From contig NC_090281.1 of the NCBI RefSeq assembly GCF_037392515.1, forward strand, positions 45,670,645-45,734,644: a stretch of 64,000 nt of DNA. Direction: 5' to 3'. Below, in pieces: positions 55,401 to 64,000 of this stretch. The notes under the pieces are model-generated. The model worked only from the letters and a program-made list of their open reading frames with translations. It was not told the origin of the DNA and searched no databases. Position 1 is the first letter of the stretch. The number at the start of each line of letters is the position of its first letter. The translations under genes were made by a program, and so were the position numbers. The stretch is from Haliotis asinina (lineage: Eukaryota > Mollusca > Gastropoda > Lepetellida > Haliotidae).

Positions 55401-56100
55401 GGGTAAGCTGAATAATTTGATGATGATGTGACTCATTTTCTTAGCAGTGAAACTACTGATTTTCTTGATGTTGGGTAAGCTGAATAATTTGATGATGATG
55501 TCAATCCTTATGGCAGTGAAACTGCTCATTTTCTTATAGTTGGATAAGTGATTCATTTTCTTTGCAGGAAACTGCTGATTTTGTTGAAGTTGGATAAGCT
55601 CTAGTTTTTGATGATGATGATGTGACTATTTTCTTGGCAGTAAAACTGCTGATTTTGTTGAAGCTGGGTAAGGTGGGCAATTTGATGATGATGTCACTCA
55701 TTATGGCAGTGAAACTGCTCATTTTCTTATAGTTGGATAAGTGATTCATTTTCTTTGCAGGAAACTACTGATTTTGTTGAAGTTGGATAAGCTCTAGTTT
55801 TTGATGATGATGTGACTATTTTCTTGGCAGTAAAACTGCTGATTTTGTTGAAGCTGGGTAAGGTGGGCAATTTGATGATGATGTCACTCATTATGGCAGT
55901 GAAACTGCTCATTTTCTTATAGTTGGATAAGTGATTCATTTTCTTTGCAGGAAACTACTGATTTTGTTGAAGTTGGATAAGCTCTAGTTTTTGATGATGT
56001 TGTGACTCATTTTCTTGGCACAAAGACGTGCTGATTGTCTTGATGTTGGGTAAGCTGAATAATTTGATGATGATGTGACTCATTTTCTTAGCAGTAAGCA
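52432..56100. repeat. Minisatellite array, main block with higher-order repeats
   Basis: About 3.7 kb of monomers of roughly 65-70 bp. The phrase TGATTTTGTTGAAGTTGGAT, unique to one monomer type, recurs about every 190 bp or every 340-350 bp, so monomers are grouped into three-unit and five-unit higher-order repeats. Copies 52881-53220 and 53221-53560 are almost identical. The monomers contain CAG and GGGTAAG motifs 27 bp apart. Confidence 0.93.
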
Positions 56101-56330
56101 TTTTTGCCTTTCTAGGCTGAAAAATGGATCAAGTGACTCATTTTCTTGGTGTAGTCTTGAAGTTTTGTAAGCAATGTTGTGAGATTTGTGTCCAATCTTT
56201 TCTTTGCCAGTTGAAACCCTCAAAGGTTTTGACTGTTCCTTTTGGTAGTTGATACTTTTGCTTGCTTTGAAGTTCAGTAAGCTATAGGGTTGACTGCACT
56301 TTTATTAGTTTACGCAAGGGATTGGCAAGA
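56101..56330. repeat. Decayed right edge of the minisatellite
   Basis: GTGACTCATTTTCTTGGTG, TTGAAGTTTTGTAAGC and TTTGAAGTTCAGTAAGC are recognisable but diverged monomer parts. Confidence 0.55.
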
Positions 56331-56672
56331 TATCTCTGTGTTGGCCCATTCAATAGAACTTGGATACTAATCGATAATCTTTTCTAGCCCTTTGTTCCCC
56401 TTCAACACTGTTTTTAGAATTCGTATTATTTTGGGGAGTTGTCAATTGCAGTTTTGATTCTTTAAGAAGTCACTGACAAAAATAAACCAGTAATGTACTG
56501 TTTTGTTTTAGCCCTTGAAATTCTATGATTATTAGTATTTAATAATTCAACAATGATATATTTTAGGCCTTAGATGCATCGATGTATCAATCTTTTTCCA
56601 TTTTCATTTATAATATAAACAAAAAGGAAAGTTTACCTGATTTCATTATTTGCAAGAATGGTTTTAATATAA

Positions 56673-57520
56673 TCATGCAGGTTTTTTTATGGGGTAAAAG
56701 ACACGGTGGATAAAAAAAAGAAATGTTACAAGAGGATCACCCTGACAACATTGCTTCCTCACAATGCACTGTACAAAGTAACTGCCATACAATCCTTTCG
56801 TAGTTCCATACCTGGGGCAAGGACGCTTCCACCACTTTTTGTGTACTCTCAATATTATTAGTACGCACAACATTTTCATATTCACAAATTCCTTACAATG
56901 ATTCACTGTCACATTCAGTCCCAACAATCAGAATGAAAGACTGATTCCGGTCACACACACTTCCTCAACACACTCAAAGGGTATTCACGTCAACTTCCAA
57001 AAACATTCTGCTACCTTCCTTCTCGATACCTTAAACGCCCATAAACCATCCACTCGCCCTCCTCCGTGAAGCTTGCGCTTACCAAACTTATTCTCACCAA
57101 TCTCCACCTCAATTCCTGGCCCACCTATCGTCTCATTCTCCTCTTCTATCACAAACAAATACACATCTCTGGAATAATTGTACCAGTTAACTGAAGTATG
57201 ATCTGAGACCAGACGCAAATGCACTTTCACAGAATTTTCTCTCACTTGATAACCCAATAAAATGTCAAGTTCATAATTTCAGCTTTCTAACTTACAAAAT
57301 CAAGAATCACACTTTGCAACAAATTTACAATTGCGCTGCATATTAGAACAAGTCCATGCATAACACTCGCTCCAACTCGAATCCTTTCGTTTTCGTATGC
57401 TGCCACAATACTGTGACACTTCTCACACTCTCCACTGAAATCTCCAATCAAACCAAACGCTTCCAACCATTCCATCAATTGAATTTGTTCTCATCTTGAC
57501 TCTACTCATACAAATCATCA
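56673..57520 (-). mobile_element. Merlin-type (ISXO2-like) transposase fossil
   Basis: From right to left: MEWLEAFGLIGDFSGECEKC (N-terminal Cys pair), NWYNYSRDVYLFVIEEENET, IGGPGIEVEIGENKFGKRKL and GRVDGLWAF (the DDE region of Merlin/IS1595-like enzymes, usually EIDESKFGKRK; the catalytic Asp is here Gly), then TVNHCKEFVN, RPCPRYGTTKGLYGSY and FLFFIHRVFYP. Three frames and lost catalytic residue mean it is dead. No terminal repeats located. Confidence 0.85.
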
Positions 57521-58130
57521 TACACCATTCTCCTTACAGCCATAACTACACATGTCAAATAAACAAATTCTGAAATCAGGCCACAGGCTAAAATACTACT
57601 CACCAACTGTGTGCATTCAAATTGTGGCAGTTGTAGTAACCAACTACCTTGCTTGGAACATCCAGAACTTACCAATCAGGGAAAAGGAACATCTGGATTT
57701 CTGTTTGATTATATAATGACTGGTTTGATGTTTTGGAACATTATTAAATTCGTCTTTATAACTATCGTGAATTAAACCTTTGCCAGTAAACACAAAAGTG
57801 ACCACTAATTCCATCTACGATATCCCATGACGGAGATCAGCCCTCTCTTTCCTGCTTCTTTTCTACTTTAGACTTCCTTTTGGACATCTAGGGTGTTTAA
57901 AGCAGACACTGAGATCTGGAGTTGGCAACATGTCTCTCACTTATTAAGTGATCATAATCAATTCCTGCTGGAAATAATGGACCAATCACAAAGGTCAGTA
58001 TAACGTATCCTGGCTGCTTTTCTTGGCATTACATTGTGTATAATTATTGCTCATACATTATGTAGCATATTTATAAATCTCCAGACAAAAGCCACTTTGT
58101 ACACCCACGAAGATGCTATCTACAACTGCA
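57521..58130. other. No gene seen
   Basis: AT-rich sequence without recognised features. Confidence 0.35.
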
Positions 58131-58136
58131 AGTTAG

Positions 58137-58272
58137 TAAGTTTAGTTTTATGTTACTTTTCGGAGTATTCCAGCAATATCACATCTTAACACAGTGTGCC
58201 CAAGTGGGGTTTCGTACCTGGTCTTCGTGTGAGGAGCAAACACCTTAACCACTAGGCTGCCTCACCATCCCT
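58137..58272 (-). repeat. SINE A copy, minus strand
   Basis: TTCGGAGTATTCCAGCAATA body and TTAACCACTAGGCTGCCTCA head, directly abutting a SINE B on the other strand. Confidence 0.8.
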
Positions 58273-58492
58273 AGTCTTTAACAACCCATGTTTGATGTAA
58301 GAGGCAACTTAAGGGATGGGTTGGCCTCCTTCGCTGACTCGGTATGTTTGTCATCCCAAAAAATTCCCAGTTCTTTAGATCAATGCTTGTTATGTCAACT
58401 ACTGGATTGTCTGGCGAATTTCTCAATTATTTACAGATTGTCTTATAGCTTCAATATTGCTGAATGAGGGTTAAACAACCAACAAACATAAA
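58273..58492 (+). repeat. SINE B copy
   Basis: TAACAACCCATGTTTGATGT, CTACTGGATTGTCTGG and ATTTACAGATTGTC in family order. Confidence 0.78.
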
Positions 58493-58530
58493 ACTACTTC
58501 GGGAGAGCTTTAACCATTTTTAATGCATTT

Positions 58531-58616
58531 AGTAGTATATACAATGACAGTTCTGGACCACTTTCAAGAAATGACTTTCTTGAAAGTGGTCCAGAACTGT
58601 CATTGTATATACTACT
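58531..58616. repeat. Perfect 41-bp inverted repeat with 4-base loop
   Basis: Left arm 58531-58571 begins AGTAGTATATACAATGACAG; right arm 58576-58616 is its exact reverse complement; loop TGAC. Confidence 0.97.
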
Positions 58617-59110
58617 CATTGCAGTTTTTTGTGAGGACATAGTTCCAAGTTTTACTACTCAAAACCACTATCAAGACATTGTTAGGATGTGGGGATAATT
58701 CATTTATTGTTTTGTCAAAAAAGGGGGGATTCATAGTGTGACTCCAGTGCATTGAAAATGAAATGTGTGCCATTTGAAATAAAATAGCCCAGTATCATTG
58801 ACTAGAATGCAATACATGTACTTTACAGTTCGATAGGTGTGGGTGATTCAAGTAGCCAAATTTGCATCTCCCTATTTTACAACTTAATATATTACATCTA
58901 GCAATGGTGAAATGGTGAATAATTATACAGAAAAAATTACATAGCCAGATGGTGTGTGTGGATACAGATAGACATTTTTTTGCTGTAAATTTTTAAAATT
59001 CATTTTGTATCTGAATTCCTAAATGTGAGTTGGTTTTTGTTCTTTTTGTTTGTTTCTTAAGAATAAAGCACTGCCCGAAATTATTATTTTTTAAAGTACC
59101 TTTCTTACCG
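58617..59110. other. No gene seen
   Basis: AT-rich, no recognised repeat or exon. Confidence 0.35.
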
Positions 59111-59111
59111 A

Positions 59112-59256
59112 TGACAATTATCCCAACTGCTGGCTGATGATAATGCTGTGGAATTGAAGATGTTGATAGTGGGGTTACTGCTGCTACAGATGATGATGGC
59201 TTTGAAGGTGATGGGGAAGGCAAGTCTTCTTTTGCCTTTGATATATTTTGTTTCAT
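59112..59256 (-). CDS. Weak candidate coding exon, minus strand
   Basis: Minus strand ATG at 59256 opens MKQNISKAKEDLPSPSPSKP and SSSVAAVTPLSTSSIPQHYH, ending ATCG|GTAAGA, a good donor in phase 1. The Ser/Pro composition looks coding and the other strand has stops in all frames. No partner exon was found. Confidence 0.3.
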
Positions 59257-59682
59257 GTATAAATTCTATATAATGTACGAAATAGTTTCTGTATGTGTGT
59301 CACATATCAAACTTTAATGTTCAAGTATGTGAATACAATATTTCTATCCCCCATTAGTTGATCTGTTTTGCTTTTGTTATGATACATTAATCACATATAA
59401 TTTATGAATAGCATCAGAAGGTATCAGACATTGCTAACCATTACAGTTTCAAATTCAGTTCTTTCAGTTTTGAACTTCAGGATACTGTGCATGCAACATG
59501 TAGCCAATTTAGATAATACACATATATTTAATCATGTTTGGGTCTGTTAGAAGTGCTGAAGTGAAAGCTTGAAAAAATTACAACCTTGGAAGCAAACCAC
59601 CTGATGATGCTTTACTTTCGTACACTTTATGGCAATGGATTTTGATGAATGTTATTTTTTTTTCAAATATTAACTGGATCGG

Positions 59683-59795
59683 TGGTCAGGTTTGCTGACT
59701 TGGTTGACACATGTCATTGTATCCCAGATGTGTAGATTGATACTCCCGCTTTTGATCACAGAATTGTCTAGTCAAACCTTATCTGCCAGTCACTG
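59683..59795 (+). repeat. SINE B, central part
   Basis: GGTGGTCAGG, TTGGTTGACACATGTCATTG and ACAGAATTGTCTAGTC. Confidence 0.7.
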
Positions 59796-60087
59796 TAAGC
59801 AGTCCGTAACCTGTACATGCTTGTACAGACACACAGTTTGCTTTTATTATTGTTATCGTTATATAATATTAACTGCGCAATAAATTTTTTGTGTGCTATT
59901 TTTCTTGTTTGGTGTCTTGTTTGATTTAATCTTGACATCAGCTTTCATTTATGTTTTCAGCTCATGTGATGGTCACGTTAACTTGTACTTTTAGGCTCTG
60001 TCTGACTTCTGTTTGCCTTTGACATCCTCCACATCACCCTTACACCAGCAATGCATATAAAGATTGATTTCATAAATATACCCACAG

Positions 60088-60167
60088 AACCCCAGCCCAT
60101 CGTCAATTCAAGTTTGTCCAACATATCTACAGTGCTGAAAAAAACAAGAACAATGACCATGACTTAA
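60088..60167 (+). CDS. Candidate terminal exon of gene 2
   Basis: Acceptor ATATACCCACAG|AACCCC in the phase 1 used by all gene 2 junctions. Encodes EPQPIVNSSLSNISTVL then KKTRTMTMT and stop TAA at 60165-60167. Composition fits gene 2, but it lies 25 kb past the last likely exon and may be chance. Confidence 0.3.
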
Positions 60168-61880
60168 CAGTCATTCGTTGAAAGTGTATTGAAGTGTTTG
60201 GTTGGAAGTGAGGTCTATTGCATGTTTTTCCGATATAAAGAATATTTGTCTTCAGACCTAAACCCTCTCACAACACCCTTAGTTTCTCTGAAAAGGTAAT
60301 TTTGGCATTGTTGACTTGTGAAACTCTTGAAGGAAATGAACTGAAACTTGCTCAGTTATAAAAGCTATAATTCTCCTGTCTTATATTGATCTAGCCTGTT
60401 GACCAAATTCTGACAGTGAGAATACAGTCCCCGGCTCACACATGTTAACTACTGTAACCAAAGCCTCGTATGCAAATAAAAAACTAAGACTGAAACAAAC
60501 AAACTGACAATCCAAACACTATAGTTTATTTTTGAAAGTCAATCACTTCAAAACACCTACCACTGATACATCACCCATCCCTTTCTAAAGGACACGTTTG
60601 CACGAAAATTGACCGTTTCGTCTTCGACTTTTTCATCGTAAGAAATGCTTATCAAGTAGTTTTATGGCCAAAACAAAACAAGTATCAGAGGTAACTAATT
60701 TATTTATTTATTTATTTTTAGCGTTTTATCGATTCAAAGTTTCTACAAGTTCTAATAGTCCACAATGATCGTATCATGGCTTACGTCCCTTGAAAATGAC
60801 GTCACTGGTGCCCAAATGATAAACGTTACACCTTATTAGACCCATTCACGTGGTGCAGGTATAGGTGTGGCTCTTGTGTCTGGATGCTCAGACTACTGTT
60901 TTAATCCACATGTTGCCTGGGCGTCAGCTGGCTCTGTGGTTGGTTCCACAATGTTACATTGTACAAAAAAGAGAACGTAACTAAACCAATCATGAATTTC
61001 AACTTGAGTCGGTCTTCTTGCCGACCACTGGTACCGACTTTCACCCGAACTCAAACGTATCTACACACTTCATCTAGCTTGTCGTCGCTGAATGAGAAGG
61101 CATTCTACGTTTGATACACTGCACATAAATCGTACGATGCGAGTCCCTCTTCAACTTCACTTTGATGTCGAAACCATATATTCTGTTTGAAATTCGTTTT
61201 CTATATCTATGAACAGGCAATCGCTGAGAATGTTTAGGAAACTACACGAACGTCAAAGTGAACTTCCACTCACTGTGTTTACATAAAAATCACGTAACAC
61301 GTATGTCCGTTATAATTCAAAACCATCTTCTTTACACGAATCCTTGTATTCCTCATCAGTAAAAAATAAAATGACAATTGATAAACCAAGAACCTCTGTG
61401 AAATCTAGTAAATTAGTCAGGTGTGAAAGGACTACTCGTTTAAAATGTAAACAAAACCCATCTCGGATTTAATTTAACACTGGTGAACATCGTTTTCTCA
61501 TACTGTGAGCAATCGTTCGCCTACTCGTTGCATACACTTGCTCATACGTCTTGGAAGATGCATCTGAAGAGCAGCGTAGCAAGAGATAGTTAAATAAATC
61601 TAGGTGTATATCATTTCTGATATCAACTTCACACTTTATTATTTCTGCCAGGGACTTGTAACTGTAACATGTATATTTTTTATATCATTTGGCAATACAG
61701 ATGCAGTTCCATGATACGAACATAGCAGTGCTGGATTATATCATATTTAAATGCAAAGAGAACTCAAGGTCCTTGTTTTATGTCATTATAAAACTTTGAA
61801 ACAACCGAGACACGCTTGTAATGTTTTTCATTTTATTTATTTATGTTTTTATTTTTTTGTGAACATAAGAACTTCTTTTC
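60168..61880. other. No gene seen
   Basis: AT-rich sequence. A short (ATTT)n tract lies at about 60695-60720. No convincing exon or repeat. Confidence 0.35.
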
Positions 61881-61884
61881 TTTG

Positions 61885-62020
61885 AATGGGATTCTAGAAG
61901 TTGGATAGATCAAGGAAGAGGGCTGTTCTTTTCTTTATTTTAACGGATATACTGGTTCTTTATTGTGTATAGGCGACGTTTCGACACACTGCTAGACACA
62001 TATTAGATGATTCTGCGCAT
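61885..62020 (-). repeat. Penelope-type terminal remnant, minus strand
   Basis: Minus strand reads CGAAACGTCG followed by CACAATAAAGAACC, an arrangement I associate with ends of Penelope-like elements. The partner in opposite orientation is at about 62480. Confidence 0.4.
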
Positions 62021-62481
62021 TAAACGCATTTGTGACAAGAGAGGCGGTACAACGAGTTGGGCGAGTACAGCTACAGGTAGCTTGACGATTATGCACGTGC
62101 AATACATGCTAACCGTGACATGAAATCAACACCGCATATTCCTTCGAATGATAAGACTGGAATTTCAGGCGTAAGATACTGATATTCCACGCTAACCTTT
62201 AGTTAAGACGAAGACAAATAGATGATTGGGGCATTGACAATCATTTTAGATATTCAACAATTTTGTTAAAAAAAACCTGGAAAATGTCATTTGCTTCGTG
62301 AAATGGACCGGTGGTCCTAAACATATTTGATCAGTATATTGTGTTGATTCAATTCGTTGGGATTGTACCTGTTCCGAAATGGAGTGTGCTATAACAGTTC
62401 ATGCGTGAAACGCACGGGGAAAATGAACTTCTCGATATTTATCAGACAACCTGTCTCCCTCTTTCATGCTTGACAACGGTA

Positions 62482-62560
62482 CAAGAATCTGCACCGAAAC
62501 GTCGCTATCACGCAATAAAGAAGTTGTTATCCATACAATTTGTCCTATTAGAATTTTATT
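62482..62560 (+). repeat. Penelope-type terminal remnant, direct-repeat copy 1
   Basis: GTACAAGAATCTGCACCGAA then ACGTCGC...CAATAAAG, then GAAGTTGTTATCCATACAAT. The outer parts recur at 62777-62826 without the middle. Confidence 0.55.
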
Positions 62561-62667
62561 TATTTACAACACACCGTGTTACTAAAAGGTCTTTGAGTGG
62601 CATTTAGAAGTGATGTACATAAAAAACAACAGAATTATATAAATGTCATGTTCTCTGTTATGAGGAA

Positions 62668-62708
62668 CACAACGTTTCGGTGTATATCTTAATCTTTCAT
62701 CAGGTGAA
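62668..62708 (-). ncRNA. Hammerhead-ribozyme-like motif (degenerate)
   Basis: Minus strand has CTGATGA, 18 bases, then GAAAC: the two conserved hammerhead core boxes at typical spacing. Stem II does not pair well (a C against A next to the core), so it is at best a decayed ribozyme. Penelope-like elements are known to carry hammerhead motifs in their terminal repeats. Confidence 0.3.
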
Positions 62709-62776
62709 TGAATGACATGAAACAAAACATATATTGGTATATATATAACTGGGAACGCCCCACTTGAAACAAGAGG

Positions 62777-62826
62777 GTACAAGAATCTGCACCGAAGAAG
62801 TTGTTATCCATACAATTTGTCCTATT
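62777..62826 (+). repeat. Direct-repeat copy 2 of the terminal remnant
   Basis: Identical to 62482-62546 at both ends but lacking the ACGTCGC...AATAAA segment. Close by, AACTTCTAAAATGCCACTCA (62845) is the near inverse of TGAGTGGCATTTAGAAGT (62593). Confidence 0.6.
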
Positions 62827-63039
62827 TGCACACCTCAACTTCTAAAATGCCACTCAAACAAATAAAATTCTAACTGAACAAATAGTACATCCTATTTCTA
62901 ATTGTCTCCAACAAGAAACTATCCATATTTACAGCATTTGATACAAGGTGAAGGCACCTGAAGTCCCACGATAATACATTCTGTCACAGTACACATTTGA
63001 GAACTGTTTTCCCTTCCATCAGAAAAACATAGGTTAGAT

Positions 63040-63178
63040 TTTACGCCGCTTTTTTAACAATATTCCAGAGATGTCCGGGAGCCACCAGAAATAGGTTTCA
63101 CACATTGCACCCAGTTAGGGAATCGAACCCATTCAGCGTGATGAACGAACGCTTTAACTACTAGGTAACCACACCTCC
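63040..63178 (-). repeat. SINE A copy, minus strand
   Basis: TTACGCCGCTTTTTTAACAA, CACCAGAAATAGGTTTCACA and AACGCTTTAACTACTAGGTA. Confidence 0.88.
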
Positions 63179-64000
63179 GAAGTAAGAAAGCGTGTAAATA
63201 ATACAGACGATGTTATGGTCTAAACAAGTCAGAAAGTCAACGATTATGCCATTTTCATGTGCAAAATATTAATTGTCGCGATTGCATACGCCCTGTTCAA
63301 CACATTCTGCAATTCGTTTACACTTGTAGAAGATGTACATGTAAAAACTGGATGGAGATAAATACAAATTTTGATTATATTCTCTAAAATCAATAGCACT
63401 TTAAAAACCGTGATCGAACCCCATAATAGAAACTGATGCGAAGACTGTAATTTTTATCGCTTGATCACTTCCTGGGATGCAAGTTTAATTGCAATCTGAA
63501 AAATGCGCCTCTAAAATCCCTTATATCCATCACCGTGCTTGAATGCGCCATTTAAAAGGGCCACAACTCAAGAGTCCCGTGAACGTGTATTTCTAAAACT
63601 GTAACCGCTTTCCACACAGTATTGCTGTCAGCGTTTAGGAATGCTGATCAGGAGTAACTTGGGTCTGAAGGATAGGACAACGGGGTATCATAAGGTTGTT
63701 AGTCCAACTTGTCACGCCGTTTCAATTTCAGTAACTTCGGAATGAAAATATTTTTCAAATACAACTTCGAATAATAGTAACATCGTTGAAGTTGAAGCTG
63801 AATATTTCAACGAGCAAAAAAACAAAACAAAACAAAAACAACAACAACAACAACAAACCCAAACAACTCTCTCCCCTCGCAGGCTTTTTACATAGTCATA
63901 ACGTTGAACTTTTGTTGAAAAATTTTGGAGGGTGACCTTAAATCTAATTACAGATCGGTCAGCATTAGTTGAAATGTATTGGAGGGAAACCTGAGTTGAA
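63179..64000. other. No gene seen
   Basis: AT-rich. An (AAAAC)n/(CAA)n simple repeat lies at 63818-63858. No exon recognised before the window end. Confidence 0.4.

Noticed and set aside
52415-55939. Many minus-strand frames starting MNHLSNYKKMSSFTA or similar
   Set aside because: Each is one or two monomers of the minisatellite read on the minus strand; they change with unit order and have no independent support.
48640-56100. Regularly spaced repeats as a CRISPR array
   Set aside because: Eukaryotic context, contiguous tandem monomers without unique spacers, no cas genes.

Overview
The window looks like a stretch of a marine gastropod nuclear genome, most likely an abalone (Haliotis) or close relative. 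It is AT-rich and intron-rich. It is littered with two short repeats that I associate with abalone DNA: a tRNA-headed SINE ending in a CACTCACTC-type tail (here SINE A), and a second one carrying the phrase CTGGATTGTCTAG plus the same tail (SINE B). The organism call rests on those repeats and on metazoan gene structure; no marker gene proves it.

Two host genes lie on the + strand. Gene 1 (2.5-14.0 kb) is a p67phox (NCF2)-like NADPH-oxidase activator. Seven exons join in frame into about 424 codons: TPR domain, Rac-contact loop, activation segment, then a four-fold proline-rich repeat where vertebrate p67phox has SH3-PB1-SH3. A perfect kappaB-type palindrome and an ETS site lie about 100-120 bp before its ATG. 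Gene 2 (19.2 kb to at least 33 kb, perhaps 60 kb) encodes a long, disordered, Ser/Pro-rich protein I do not recognise. Every intron found is phase 1, and it has exons of 30 bp and probably 27 bp.

The introns and flanks are mobile-element territory: a 1.5-kb long-TIR element (2.9-4.4 kb), a 1.0-kb foldback element (11.0-12.0 kb), a MULE-like MITE with a 9-bp target duplication (34.1-34.7 kb), a Tc1 copy abutting the end of a decayed DIRS-like fossil (24.3-31.3 kb), a Tigger/pogo copy (38.7-40.1 kb), and a Merlin fossil (56.7-57.5 kb).

From 36.4 to 48.6 kb lies a scrambled array of Penelope-like element pieces (RT, linker, GIY-YIG endonuclease), mostly on the minus strand. They are interleaved with four related ORFs carrying C2H2 zinc fingers and with spacers rich in exact TGACGTCA (CRE) sites. 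The recurring order suggests a Penelope-like family with an extra zinc-finger ORF upstream of the RT; this is the best candidate for something undescribed.

From about 48.6 to 56.1 kb is a minisatellite with higher-order structure, split by a 5'-truncated LINE whose RT-RNase H frame is still open. Many monomers carry an acceptor-like and a donor-like splice signal 27 bp apart. The last 8 kb holds little but SINE copies, a perfect 41-bp hairpin, Penelope-type terminal remnants and a few weak exon candidates. Protein similarities were judged by eye from remembered family sequences; no search was run.
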